Below the pieces are notes generated by a model. It saw only the letters and a program-made list of their open reading frames with translations, was not told where the DNA came from and did not search any database. Positions 1 to 7,860 of a DNA stretch of 64,000 bases are shown piece after piece. Origin of the DNA: Psychrobacter fozii (GTDB lineage: Bacteria > Pseudomonadota > Gammaproteobacteria > Pseudomonadales > Moraxellaceae); assembly GCF_003217155.1 (NCBI RefSeq), contig NZ_QJSU01000002.1, positions 372,001 through 436,000 on the forward strand, read 5' to 3'. Position 1 is the first letter of the stretch. Every line of letters begins with the position of its first letter. The translations under genes were made by a program, and so were the position numbers.

Positions 1-585
1 TGACCTGAGCTCGGTTTAGACAGCCTTATCAGCTGTAATAAGCAATAGTTAAGAGATTTTTACTCAACTATCGCATTGATGCATCACCTGTAATTTAAAT
101 ACCAAATCCAGTACTGTGTGAATAATCAGCACAGTGAACTTGGTATTAATAAATAAAACTACAGATCTGTTAAGTGTATGTAACATGTTCGTGAGGTTAG
201 GGTAACCTATTATGTCGTCAACCTCAAATGTTATGCAAGATTAAGAGGGTATTTCCTCAATTCAATTGCTTACCATCTAAATGTGCTAAAAGTAACTAAA
301 TCTTGTCAAACAACGTCAGAAATTTGGTTAATGTCTCGATATTATCTACGCTAGCTTTCTCATTTGACGGCAACTTATCCTATTTTTATTAATATCTTTA
401 AAATATGGACACGGCCTATCCTTGAACGTCGGAGCATTCAAGGGAAGTCATCAATAGATAGTCTAGGTTTAGTGAAAGGGGTGGTATTGAGAGTTGTTAC
501 GAGAAGCTAATATGAGTAAATTTAAGATGATACCTATTCATTAGTTCTATGAATTAGCCTTTATTACAGAATACGTGATGATGGA
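1..585. other. Gene-free region at the left edge
   Basis: No credible reading frame is seen here. The stretch is A+T rich and lies downstream of fdhD, which reads leftward. It holds a nested imperfect hairpin (98-147) and a 7-bp hairpin (420-426 with 437-443). Neither has the T-run of a clear intrinsic terminator. Nothing else is recognised. Confidence 0.5.
98..147. repeat. Nested imperfect inverted repeat
   Basis: Outer arms AATACCAA (98-105) and TTGGTATT (140-147) pair perfectly. Inner arms ACTGTG (113-118) and CACAGT (130-135) also pair perfectly. Together they could form a two-storey hairpin in DNA or RNA. No T-run follows on either strand and no gene is near enough to assign a role, so this could be a protein-binding site, an RNA structure or chance. 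Confidence 0.3.
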
Positions 586-1617
586 TCAAATGCCTGAGTA
601 GTAGGTCACTCTATCGTTACGTAAGAATCCTGCTAATCCCAATCCATAACGCTCAGCGACACGTACCGCTGTACTGGTAGGCGCAGACATGCCAACCAGC
701 CAAGGTATGCGACCACGGATAGATTTCTGTACCAGTTCAATTGATAGGCGTGAGGTCATTAGTACACAGTCGACATCGACCTTTTGACGCAGTTGCCAAC
801 CGATTAGTTTATCGAGGGCGTTATGACGTCCTACATCCTCAAATAGATATAACTGCTGCTGATGCATCGTTGCCGCTGCGTGTACGGCACCTGTCAGTTG
901 GTGCGTGTGTTGTGTGGCATCGACTTGTTGTCGCATTTTTAATAAGTCGTCTAGACTCGGTGTTGTGGATTTTTTATTTGAGCCGTTTGATACATTATCT
1001 TGGGCGTAACTACTCAAATCAGGCAAAGCTTGTGCCAGTCCAGTGATACCGCACATGCCGCAACCTGTGCGCCCTGCGAGCTGACGTTTCTGTGCTTGGA
1101 TACGTTGATGGCAGCGTTGGTTTAAGACCAGTTCCACGATATAAATATCATAGTCCTGTAGCTGTTGTAAGGTTTGTTCAAGGCTTTCTGCTTCAGCATC
1201 TTCTGATTCCAGATCAGCTGATTCTTGAGTAAGGGGTTGGTAGCTTGCGGTATCGGTCAGTTGAGTGACGTCCCAATCAAGCAATTCATGGCTGTGTTGG
1301 ATCAAGCCTTCGCTAAATAAAAACCCAACAGCTAAATACTCTAGCTGATGCGGACTTGCCATCAATACCGCATAGTGAATACCATTGATAATGATGGCAA
1401 CCGCCGCCTCTACAGCGAGACTGGCGGGTTGGCGATCAATATGTACTTGAGCAATGTTGTCATCGTTGTTGTTAGCGGATGAATAGTAATGCTTTTCTGA
1501 TAAATGGGTACGTACCAGTGGCGTCATCGATGTATTTACGCTTTCAAACACATTGCTTTCATGCGGCTGTTCACTGGTGCGCTCATTTTCTTTAACATAG
1601 GTCTCAATTGTTATCAT
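586..1617 (-). CDS. fdhD: Formate dehydrogenase accessory sulfurtransferase FdhD
   Basis: FdhD passes sulfur from a cysteine desulfurase to the bis-MGD molybdenum cofactor, which activates formate dehydrogenase-type enzymes in the cytoplasm. The family's CGxCG motif with its two reactive cysteines is seen as GRTGCGMCGITG at about residues 181-192. A C-terminal block (FEDVGRHNALDKLIG) also fits the family. A reading frame open further upstream would overlap the preceding oxidoreductase by 86 bp. The ATG at 1617 (MITIETYV) lies 22 bp past that gene's stop and has a GGAAG element upstream, so I chose it (343 aa). The N-terminal 55 residues and an acidic insert near residue 130 are longer than usual. 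It is probably co-transcribed with the molybdoenzyme gene just upstream. Confidence 0.92.
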   Translation of the reverse strand: MITIETYVKENERTSEQPHESNVFESVNTSMTPLVRTHLSEKHYYSSANNNDDNIAQVHIDRQPASLAVEAAVAIIINGIHYAVLMASPHQLEYLAVGFLFSEGLIQHSHELLDWDVTQLTDTASYQPLTQESADLESEDAEAESLEQTLQQLQDYDIYIVELVLNQRCHQRIQAQKRQLAGRTGCGMCGITGLAQALPDLSSYAQDNVSNGSNKKSTTPSLDDLLKMRQQVDATQHTHQLTGAVHAAATMHQQQLYLFEDVGRHNALDKLIGWQLRQKVDVDCVLMTSRLSIELVQKSIRGRIPWLVGMSAPTSTAVRVAERYGLGLAGFLRNDRVTYYSGI

Positions 1618-1639
1618 TTTACGATCTACTTCCCACTTA

Positions 1640-3988
1640 CTATACTGGCTCAGCGATGCTTGCATTGACCCGTTGTAAGACAACCGTCGTTGATTTATAC
1701 GCTGGTATGTGTGAATCGGGCGCATGCGTGTCTAAGTCAAATAAGTCGTTACATTCAGGGTAATAGGCGGCAACAGCATTAGACGCAATATCCATTTCAG
1801 TCAATACCAGTGGCCCTAGTGTACGCGGCTGGCTAGTACCATTTGGATTACCTTGTCGAGATACCATGACACTATCACCTGCGTGCCAGCCTAGGCGGCT
1901 GATTTCATCAGGATGCATCAATAAAACATCACGGCGATTGGTTTGACGATAGCGATCTTTATAGCCAAAAATCATCGTATTAAATTGGTCATGACTACGA
2001 ACACTGGTCAATTGCCAAATCTTTTGTCCATCGTTTTGATCGTCATCAACGTTGCCATTTTTTCTCGCATTGTCTTCAAGAGCTGATGTTGTTTCTGCCA
2101 TTTGTGCGGCGACATAAGTAATTGGGTATTTGGGTACTTCGAACTGTGCCTTACCACTGTCAGTATTCCATATACGATGGCGAGCAGCATGATATAAATG
2201 AAAGCCACGTTCAGTAGTGCGAATGCGATGATTAAAATCTTCGAAGCCATTGATAGCTTGGGCAACATAGTCACGAACGATGTCAAAATCCTCGCTCATG
2301 GCTTGCCAAGGAATAGTAGAGTCAGGGCCAAGCACATGAGTGGCTATGTCTGCCACAATCTGCGATTCAGACTTTAAGGTATCACTGACAGGTTTGAGCG
2401 TGCCTTGAGTGGGTACTACCTGACACATAGAGTCTTCGATGGTTGCAAATTGCTCGCCTTTAGCCGTCACGATGCGTTCAGTACGCCCTAAACACGGCAA
2501 GATTAGATTGTTTGCACCCGGGTACAGCATGGTTTCATTTAGCTTGGTACCTACGAATATATTAAGCTGCGTTGTCATTAAAGCTTGTTCAATGGCACTG
2601 GTATCAGGTGCTGCCACAGCATAGTTGCCACCCATGCCCATAAATATTTTTAGTTTACCAGCGATAAGCGCTTTGGCCCCAGTAACCACGTCGTAGCCAT
2701 GCTCTTGTGGCATAGGATGCTCAAAGACACGCTCCAGACTGTCCAGTAAGCTTTTGCTAGGACGTTCATGGATACCCATGGTGCGATCGCCCTGTACATT
2801 AGAGTGCCCACGAACAGGAGACGCGCCTGCGCCATCAATACCAATCATACCCATTAATAATAATAGATTGGTAATCATCGCGACATTGTCATCACCTTGT
2901 ACATGCTGAGTGATGCCCATACCCCATGTGCAAATCGTTGCAGGACTAGCAGCAACTAGCTCGGCTAAATTTATAATATCTGTTTCTAGAATACCGCAAC
3001 CAAGTTCGATATCTGCCCATGATTGCTCTGCCAACCACTGTTTTATTGGCTCAAAACCTGATGTATGAGTGGTAATGAAATCGTGGTTGATTTTATCGTT
3101 TTCAATCAGCCATTTGGCGATACCTGTCAATAACGCCGCATCGCCACCGATCTGAAGTTGAACCACTTCATCGACCATGTCATTGCTTTGGCCTGCTGTC
3201 ATATGTGTGGGTTTTTGCGGGTTTCTAAATTTACTTAGACCTTGTTCGCGCATGGGATTGATAGAAATAATTCGACATCCTTGCTCGTGAGCATGGGCAA
3301 GCATCTCAAGCATTCGTGGGTGATTAGTCGCTGGATTCTGTCCAAACATCAAGATAAGTTTGGCTTGCTCAAAATCCTCTAACTTGACCGTCGCTTTACC
3401 AATACCTAACTGCCTTCCTAGCATGACCGAGGTTGGCTCGTGACACATGTTTGAGCAATCAGGTAGGTTATTAGTACCGAAACAGCGTACGAACAGTTGG
3501 TACATAAAGGCTGGCTCGTTGGTGACACGACCTGAAGTATAAAAGAGCGCCTCATCTGGCGAGCTCAGTTGTTTGAATTGTTCAGCGATACGTTGGTAAG
3601 CCATCTCCCAAGAGATCGCTACATAGCGGTCTTGTGCGGCATCATAATATAGCGGCTCTGATAAGCGGCCACTATGCTCTAGCTCATAGCCTGTCCACCC
3701 TTGTAGTTCAGTGACGGTGTGTCGCGCAAAGAACTGTGCATCTGCTTTTTTGGTCATGGTTTCACTAGCGATGACCTTGATACCATTTTCACAGACGTCG
3801 ATAGCTTTGTGTGACTTGTGATCAGGCCAAGCACAACCTGGGCAATCAAATCCGCCTTGAGGTTGGTTGCTTTTGAATACGCTGACACTGCCACGCAAAA
3901 AAGTTTGATAGTCCATCAGTTTACGAGTAGAGGAAAACAGCGCAGGCCAACCAGCAGCAGGGTGGGAGTAGACAGGAATTTTGCGCAT
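1640..3988 (-). CDS. FdhF/YdeP-family molybdopterin oxidoreductase
   Basis: This is a large cytoplasmic molybdopterin oxidoreductase of the group that includes E. coli YdeP (formate dehydrogenase-alpha-like). The N-terminus carries DCPGCAWP near residue 48, a hallmark of this group. NMCHEPTS near residue 180 follows. Cofactor-binding blocks come next: MFGQNPATNHPRMLEM, TWGMGITQHVQG and a C-terminal molydopterin dinucleotide-binding-type segment near residues 650-780. Its length (782 aa) suits the family (about 760). The second ATG (3988) is preferred because GAGGT sits 6-7 nt before it, overlapping the first possible ATG. fdhD follows 22 bp downstream, which supports a bis-MGD enzyme needing sulfuration. 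The true substrate is not known for most members of the family; YdeP itself is linked to acid resistance. Confidence 0.88.
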   Translation of the reverse strand: MRKIPVYSHPAAGWPALFSSTRKLMDYQTFLRGSVSVFKSNQPQGGFDCPGCAWPDHKSHKAIDVCENGIKVIASETMTKKADAQFFARHTVTELQGWTGYELEHSGRLSEPLYYDAAQDRYVAISWEMAYQRIAEQFKQLSSPDEALFYTSGRVTNEPAFMYQLFVRCFGTNNLPDCSNMCHEPTSVMLGRQLGIGKATVKLEDFEQAKLILMFGQNPATNHPRMLEMLAHAHEQGCRIISINPMREQGLSKFRNPQKPTHMTAGQSNDMVDEVVQLQIGGDAALLTGIAKWLIENDKINHDFITTHTSGFEPIKQWLAEQSWADIELGCGILETDIINLAELVAASPATICTWGMGITQHVQGDDNVAMITNLLLLMGMIGIDGAGASPVRGHSNVQGDRTMGIHERPSKSLLDSLERVFEHPMPQEHGYDVVTGAKALIAGKLKIFMGMGGNYAVAAPDTSAIEQALMTTQLNIFVGTKLNETMLYPGANNLILPCLGRTERIVTAKGEQFATIEDSMCQVVPTQGTLKPVSDTLKSESQIVADIATHVLGPDSTIPWQAMSEDFDIVRDYVAQAINGFEDFNHRIRTTERGFHLYHAARHRIWNTDSGKAQFEVPKYPITYVAAQMAETTSALEDNARKNGNVDDDQNDGQKIWQLTSVRSHDQFNTMIFGYKDRYRQTNRRDVLLMHPDEISRLGWHAGDSVMVSRQGNPNGTSQPRTLGPLVLTEMDIASNAVAAYYPECNDLFDLDTHAPDSHIPAYKSTTVVLQRVNASIAEPV

Positions 3989-4087
3989 GATAAACCTCAT
4001 AGATACATGGTGATGGATAAGTTGTTGTTATAGACGACAACTATATAATGATGAGCGAGAAATTTGTAGAATCAGTAACTATAGATA

Positions 4088-4126
4088 ACAAAAAACCTTT
4101 GAGAAGATTGAGTGTTCTCAAAGGTT
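4088..4126 (-). terminator. Intrinsic terminator, 12-bp perfect stem
   Basis: Arms AACCTTTGAGAA (4094-4105) and TTCTCAAAGGTT (4115-4126) are perfectly complementary, with a 9-nt loop. Read on the minus strand the stem is followed by a run of Ts. It would end transcripts of the LysR gene at 4406-5296 after a trailer of roughly 280 nt. Confidence 0.8.
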
Positions 4127-4178
4127 GATAAGTGACCTATGCTGTCAAATCTGTAGACATTCACTTGGGAGATTTTAG

Positions 4179-4280
4179 TTACGTAGCCTGATAATAAAAG
4201 TCAAACCACATCTGTCTTGGCGTTCTATAGCCTAAATCCATAAAGTGAGTAATACCGAGCACCTTTTCGAAGAGGGTTGA
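4179..4280 (-). pseudogene. Possible transposase C-terminal remnant
   Basis: On the minus strand a 34-codon open stretch ends with a stop and contains the sequence LGYRTPRQMWFDFYYQ. The (L)xYRTP pattern close to a C-terminus is typical of IS3-family transposases (the part just after the last DDE residue). An in-frame stop lies only two codons upstream, so no catalytic domain remains. No terminal inverted repeat is evident. This is a weak call based on a short motif and could be coincidence. Confidence 0.3.
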
Positions 4281-4405
4281 ATCTCATATAGTCAATTTTC
4301 TCGGAATATTAAGTTTCCGATAAAGTTGGGGCGGTTCATCTTACTCAATATATTTTTTTACTTATAACAAAATGCAAGTATTGGCGAAATATCACGATAT
4401 AATTT

Positions 4406-5296
4406 CTATACGCATTGCAAAGTTTCCATAAACTGCATTTTGCTATTCAGCATCTCTTTTTTCAGCCAATTTTTAAACATCACTTTTCTCTCATCTTCGT
4501 AAAAAGGGTGATAAGACAATAAATGATAAGACGAGCTGTCTGCCATTGGAGGATGGATTAATTCTAAAAAGTGATGCGAAAGTTCTTTTTCCACCATAAA
4601 CATTGAAACAATAGCGGTTCCCAAACCAGCTAAGCATCCCTCAATACATAAGTAAAAGTGCTCTAACACCATAGTCTCGTACGATAAAATCTCGCTACTG
4701 ACTAACTTAGATTTATTTATGTGATGCCAAAAATTTGGTCGAGAAGAAGTCAGTAATAGGGTATTCGTTGGTTCAGTTCTAGGGTTGCGGACAGCGACTA
4801 TGTATTCTTCAATAATTTTCTCATGAAATATATTTTTGTCCCATTCAAAATCATTTCTGCGCAAAGCAATATCGATAGATTTCCCTTGAAAGTCTACTAT
4901 TCCGCCACCCGTCAGTAATACAATTTCAAACCCATAGTTTAATGAATTAAATTCAGCCAAACGTGGTATTAACCATTTCATTGAAATAGTGGGTTCACAG
5001 GAGAGTACCAGTTGCTTTTTTCGATGATCTTGTCTCGTTAGATCTACAAGACAGTCATCTAATTTCGCAAAAATTTGCTGACAACAAGAAAAAAGTAGAT
5101 TGCCATTGGCTGTGAGTACCAGTTTCTTATTGACTCGGTTAAATAAAGATACACCTAAAGCATCTTCCAAATTCTTAATCTGTTTGCTCACTGCACTTTG
5201 TGTCACAAACAGTTTCTGAGAAGCAAGCGTCACACTATTATGCTCTGCAACGTAGTAAAAGAACCTTAATGAATTCAACGATATTTTTTCTATCAT
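4406..5296 (-). CDS. LysR-family transcriptional regulator
   Basis: This is a 296-aa LysR-type regulator. The N-terminal winged helix-turn-helix covers about residues 5-65 (NSLRFFYYVAEHNSVTLASQ, then QSAVSKQIKNLEDALGVSLF). It is followed by a linker helix and a periplasmic-binding-protein-like effector domain. It is divergent from a LysE-type exporter 147 bp away. That arrangement is the classic one in which a LysR protein controls the adjacent exporter in response to an amino acid, as LysG/ArgP does for lysE. The ligand cannot be read from the sequence. The effector domain looks GcvA-like, but that is only an impression. Confidence 0.88.
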   Translation of the reverse strand: MIEKISLNSLRFFYYVAEHNSVTLASQKLFVTQSAVSKQIKNLEDALGVSLFNRVNKKLVLTANGNLLFSCCQQIFAKLDDCLVDLTRQDHRKKQLVLSCEPTISMKWLIPRLAEFNSLNYGFEIVLLTGGGIVDFQGKSIDIALRRNDFEWDKNIFHEKIIEEYIVAVRNPRTEPTNTLLLTSSRPNFWHHINKSKLVSSEILSYETMVLEHFYLCIEGCLAGLGTAIVSMFMVEKELSHHFLELIHPPMADSSSYHLLSYHPFYEDERKVMFKNWLKKEMLNSKMQFMETLQCV

Positions 5297-5443
5297 GCCA
5301 AAAACTCATAGATGATGATGTAATAAACTCAATTTTAGTTTATCTGTAAATGTAGGAGAATGCACTTAAATTAATAATATGAAAAAACCAATATAAAGAT
5401 AAAACTCTTTATATATTGGTATTTTCTTTATAGAGTTCATTAA

Positions 5444-6052
5444 ATGACAGAATTTTTTACCGTTATCATGATTACCATTCTTGCTGTGATTAGTCCTGGG
5501 GCTGATTTCGCTATTGTTACTAAGAATAGCTACCTATACGGGCGTTCAGTCGGTGTGCTAACGTCTATTGGTATAGCGCTAGGTGTCTTAGTGCATGTGA
5601 CTTATACGTTAGTAGCTGTTGCGATTGTCATGAAGCTTGCGCCAAATTTTTTGACAATCATAAAATATCTTGGTGCACTTTATCTTATTTATATTGGTTA
5701 TAAGACATTCACACAAAAGCCTGTACATGACGTCGGCGCTTCTGCGCGCATCAGTTCCGGACAAGCATTGCGCTATGGTTTTTTTACCAATGCTTTGAAT
5801 CCCAAAACTACATTGTTTGTCATTAGTACGTATACACAGATTGTTAGTGCTAGTACCCCAAAGTCTATTTTAATCGGTTATGGATTGTTTATGTCTGTGG
5901 CTCACTTCATGTGGTTCGCCTTGGTGGCTTTATTGTTCTCTCAACGGACGCTAAGAGAAAAAATGCTAAAGCAGCAAGTCGCAATTAATCGTGTCATTGG
6001 TTTTATATTAGGTCTATTAGGTGTGTTCTTGCTCTTTGCAAACTTAAACTAA
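5444..6052 (+). CDS. LysE/RhtB-family amino acid exporter
   Basis: This is a 202-aa inner-membrane exporter of the LysE/RhtB superfamily, which exports amino acids or their derivatives by proton exchange. It begins with ITILAVISPGADFAIVTKNS, the typical SPGPD-like first helix. About six hydrophobic segments follow, plus the conserved FTNALNPKTTLFV block near residue 115-128. The gene is divergent from a LysR regulator, its probable controller. A truncated thrH start lies 11 bp downstream. ThrH is a phosphoserine/phosphohomoserine phosphatase, so the exporter may once have been linked with serine or homoserine metabolism. The substrate is unproven. Confidence 0.88.
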   Translation: MTEFFTVIMITILAVISPGADFAIVTKNSYLYGRSVGVLTSIGIALGVLVHVTYTLVAVAIVMKLAPNFLTIIKYLGALYLIYIGYKTFTQKPVHDVGASARISSGQALRYGFFTNALNPKTTLFVISTYTQIVSASTPKSILIGYGLFMSVAHFMWFALVALLFSQRTLREKMLKQQVAINRVIGFILGLLGVFLLFANLN

Positions 6053-6063
6053 AGGAATTAAAT

Positions 6064-6129
6064 ATGAATAAAGTTGCCTTTATCGATATGGAAGGGGTTT
6101 TAGTTCCGGAGATATGGAAATTAATGTAA
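6064..6129 (+). pseudogene. thrH: 21-codon stump of thrH
   Basis: An ATG 11 bp after the LysE stop opens a 21-aa frame whose start, VAFIDMEGVLVPEIWKLM, matches the N-terminus of ThrH (Pseudomonas ThrH starts MEIACLDLEGVLVPEIW). ThrH is a HAD-family phosphoserine phosphatase/homoserine kinase of about 205 aa. The first HAD motif is present in altered form (DMEG). A stop then appears and no other part of the protein follows. The stump retains a plausible ribosome site (AAGGAATT), so it may still be translated as a short peptide, but it cannot be an enzyme. Confidence 0.7.
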
Positions 6130-6210
6130 GCATTGCGGCTGATAGGTATTAAAAGCTTTTGCGCAAAGTAGAGAAGTGTCTCTATTATGCTTATTTATTC
6201 TTAAATCACC

Positions 6211-6301
6211 TAGGGTGTGTCATTGATTAGATTATGAGGCTTAAAATAAGAAAAATTGTAGATAAATAATGTATTAATGTGCTAATTGATAACACACCCT
6301 A
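6211..6301. mobile_element. 91-bp MITE-like element with 20-bp terminal inverted repeats
   Basis: The left end TAGGGTGTGTCATTGATTAG (6211-6230) and the reverse complement of the right end (6282-6301), TAGGGTGTGTTATCAATTAG, agree at 17 of 20 positions. The 51-bp interior has no coding potential. It lies between the thrH stump and the glyoxalase-fold gene, where an insertion-deletion event could have removed the rest of thrH. No clear target duplication is seen apart from the TA-containing ends. Confidence 0.55.
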
Positions 6302-6331
6302 ACACTCTAATAACTTTAAGGTTGAACTTTC

Positions 6332-6727
6332 ATGACGCTACAAATTGATCATATCTCACTATCGGTTGCCAACTTAAATAATGCTGAAAAATTTTACGAT
6401 GCTATCATGCCTATTTTAGGAGCCGAGAAAGTAGGGCAATCAGCTGATGCATTAAGATATGGTGTTCGAAACAGGTCGTCTTCTCATAACCATAGTTATT
6501 TAACTATCTTTGAAGTGCAGAACTCCACTAACAGTACTGCCAATCATTGGTGTTTTCGAGTCGATGAAAGAGAAAAAGTGGATGCCTTTTATGCTCAAGG
6601 CATCGCTAATCGTGGACGTGATGCTGGGAAACCTGGGCTTAGAGCTGAGTATCATGAGGGTTATTATGCCGCTTTTCTTATCGACCCTTCAGGAAATAAA
6701 ATTGAAGCCGTTTGTCATTCTTTATAA
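6332..6727 (+). CDS. VOC-family (glyoxalase/dioxygenase-fold) protein
   Basis: This is a 131-aa protein of the vicinal oxygen chelate superfamily, a single-module domain. It starts with the typical strand IDHISLSVANLNNAEKFYDAIM, in which the His is a usual metal ligand. It ends with FLIDPSGNKIEAVCHSL, where the Glu in the last strand is the other expected ligand. Members include glyoxalase I-like and antibiotic-resistance-like proteins, and the substrate here cannot be inferred. AAGGT upstream of the ATG supports this start. The gene stands alone, between a MITE-like element and two terminator-like hairpins. Confidence 0.85.
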   Translation: MTLQIDHISLSVANLNNAEKFYDAIMPILGAEKVGQSADALRYGVRNRSSSHNHSYLTIFEVQNSTNSTANHWCFRVDEREKVDAFYAQGIANRGRDAGKPGLRAEYHEGYYAAFLIDPSGNKIEAVCHSL

Positions 6728-6904
6728 AATTTATATAATGACTATGATGATTAAAAATGAGGAGGATAGATCACGCCAAGGATAGCCGACACGCATAAGA
6801 TACAGTACGCCTTCGACCGTTTGTCTAAGATTCCCTGTGTCATAGATATTAAGCTCTAGTAATATAGACCTTAGTCTTGTCCAGTGTTGCTCTTTGAGAA
6901 AGGC

Positions 6905-6964
6905 ATAGCAAACGACGTCTTTTTTGTGTGAGAACTTAAAGATTACTCGTTTGCTATTTTTTTG
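6905..6964 (+). terminator. Terminator-like hairpin, 11-bp perfect stem
   Basis: Arms ATAGCAAACGA (6905-6915) and TCGTTTGCTAT (6947-6957) are perfectly complementary. They are separated by a 31-nt loop and followed by eight to nine Ts. This suits termination of plus-strand transcripts from the VOC gene. The long loop is unusual for an intrinsic terminator. Confidence 0.55.
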
Positions 6965-6979
6965 CTCCTAATGTTCAAC

Positions 6980-7003
6980 ACGCCCATTTAACAGGCGTTT
7001 TTT
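6980..7003 (+). terminator. Intrinsic terminator
   Basis: ACGCC (6980-6984) pairs with GGCGT (6994-6998) around a 9-nt loop, followed by a T-run to 7003. It reads on the plus strand, in tandem with the hairpin 25 bp upstream. Confidence 0.55.
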
Positions 7004-7034
7004 ATTTAGCATTCAAATGCAGCTGTTTTGCAAG

Positions 7035-7829
7035 TTAGCTTAAAATCAAGCTATCATCTTCGACTTTTTCGCCGCGTGTTTGCTCAAACATATCGAGTAA
7101 ATCATGCACAGTCATACCTTTACGAGCATCACCAGCGACGTCTAATACGACTTGGCCTTGGTGCAGCATGACGGTGCGCGTACCATGTGCTAAAGCTTGC
7201 TGCATAGAGTGCGTGACCATCATCGTGGTCAGCTTGTTGTCCGTTACAATTTTATCGGTCAACTCTAAGACAAAAGCCGCTGTCTTTGGATCAAGTGCGG
7301 CTGTATGCTCATCAAGCAATAAAATCTTAGATGGCTGTAACGATGCCATCAATAGGCTTACTGCTTGACGTTGACCACCAGACAGCAGTCCCATACGGTC
7401 AGTCAGGCGATTCTCTAGTCCAAGCTTTAGGACTGAGAGTTTCTCTCTAAACAAGTCTCGGTTATTTGGGTTCAGCGCAAAGCTCAAACCACGTTTGCCG
7501 CCGCGCTTATAGGCAAGCGCCATGTTTTCTTCAATAGTGAGCGCTTCACAAGTTCCCGCCATTGGGTCTTGAAACACACGAGCAACCCAATGAGCACGTT
7601 GATGCGCAGTCTTTTTGGTGACATCAATACCGTTTAATAGGATTGAGCCACTATCGACGCGCGTGGTGCCACTGACGGCATTTAGAAAGGTCGATTTACC
7701 AGCACCATTGGTACCGATGACTGTCACAAACTCACCATCGGCAATGTTTAAATTGATACCGCGTAGTGCAGGGTTTTCAATGGGCGTTCCGGGATTAAAG
7801 GTCAACCGCAAATCTGTAGCTTGCATCAT
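7035..7829 (-). CDS. ABC importer ATP-binding protein (TrpZ-like)
   Basis: This 264-aa ABC ATPase powers the importer encoded by the neighbouring genes. The Walker A motif is GTNGAGKST at about residues 39-47, the signature is LSGGQRQAVS near 150-159, and Walker B is KILLLDEH near 169-176, followed by the H-loop MMVTHS. The Walker B Glu is present. The ATPase and permease match the family annotated as putative tryptophan/tyrosine or general amino-acid/aromatic import (TrpXYZ-like). It lies 31 bp after the permease gene, so the two are likely co-transcribed. Confidence 0.88.
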   Translation of the reverse strand: MMQATDLRLTFNPGTPIENPALRGINLNIADGEFVTVIGTNGAGKSTFLNAVSGTTRVDSGSILLNGIDVTKKTAHQRAHWVARVFQDPMAGTCEALTIEENMALAYKRGGKRGLSFALNPNNRDLFREKLSVLKLGLENRLTDRMGLLSGGQRQAVSLLMASLQPSKILLLDEHTAALDPKTAAFVLELTDKIVTDNKLTTMMVTHSMQQALAHGTRTVMLHQGQVVLDVAGDARKGMTVHDLLDMFEQTRGEKVEDDSLILS

Positions 7830-7860
7830 AATAATTATTCCTTATGGTTGCACATTGACA

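Larger units (their letters stand above)
3989..4405. other. Gene-free region with hairpin and possible transposase remnant
   Basis: This stretch separates the molybdoenzyme gene from the LysR gene. It contains a strong minus-strand terminator (4094-4126) and a short open stretch resembling a transposase C-terminus (4179-4280), both listed separately. The rest (4281-4405) is A+T rich and holds a small hairpin, TCGGAA/TTCCGA, near 4310-4335. I see nothing else. Confidence 0.4.
6728..7034. other. Gene-free region with two terminator-like hairpins
   Basis: No coding gene is seen. The stretch holds two plus-strand terminator-like hairpins (6905-6964 and 6980-7003). A segment TTGCTCTTTGAGAAA near 6885-6900 resembles an rRNA boxA, but no rRNA gene follows. 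It is the convergent junction between the VOC gene and the ABC importer ATPase. Confidence 0.45.

Noticed and set aside
6880..6900. A boxA-like TTGCTCTTTGAGAAA, suggesting an rRNA operon leader
   Set aside because: No 16S rRNA, tRNA or other leader elements follow; the match is short and in an A+T-rich convergent region.
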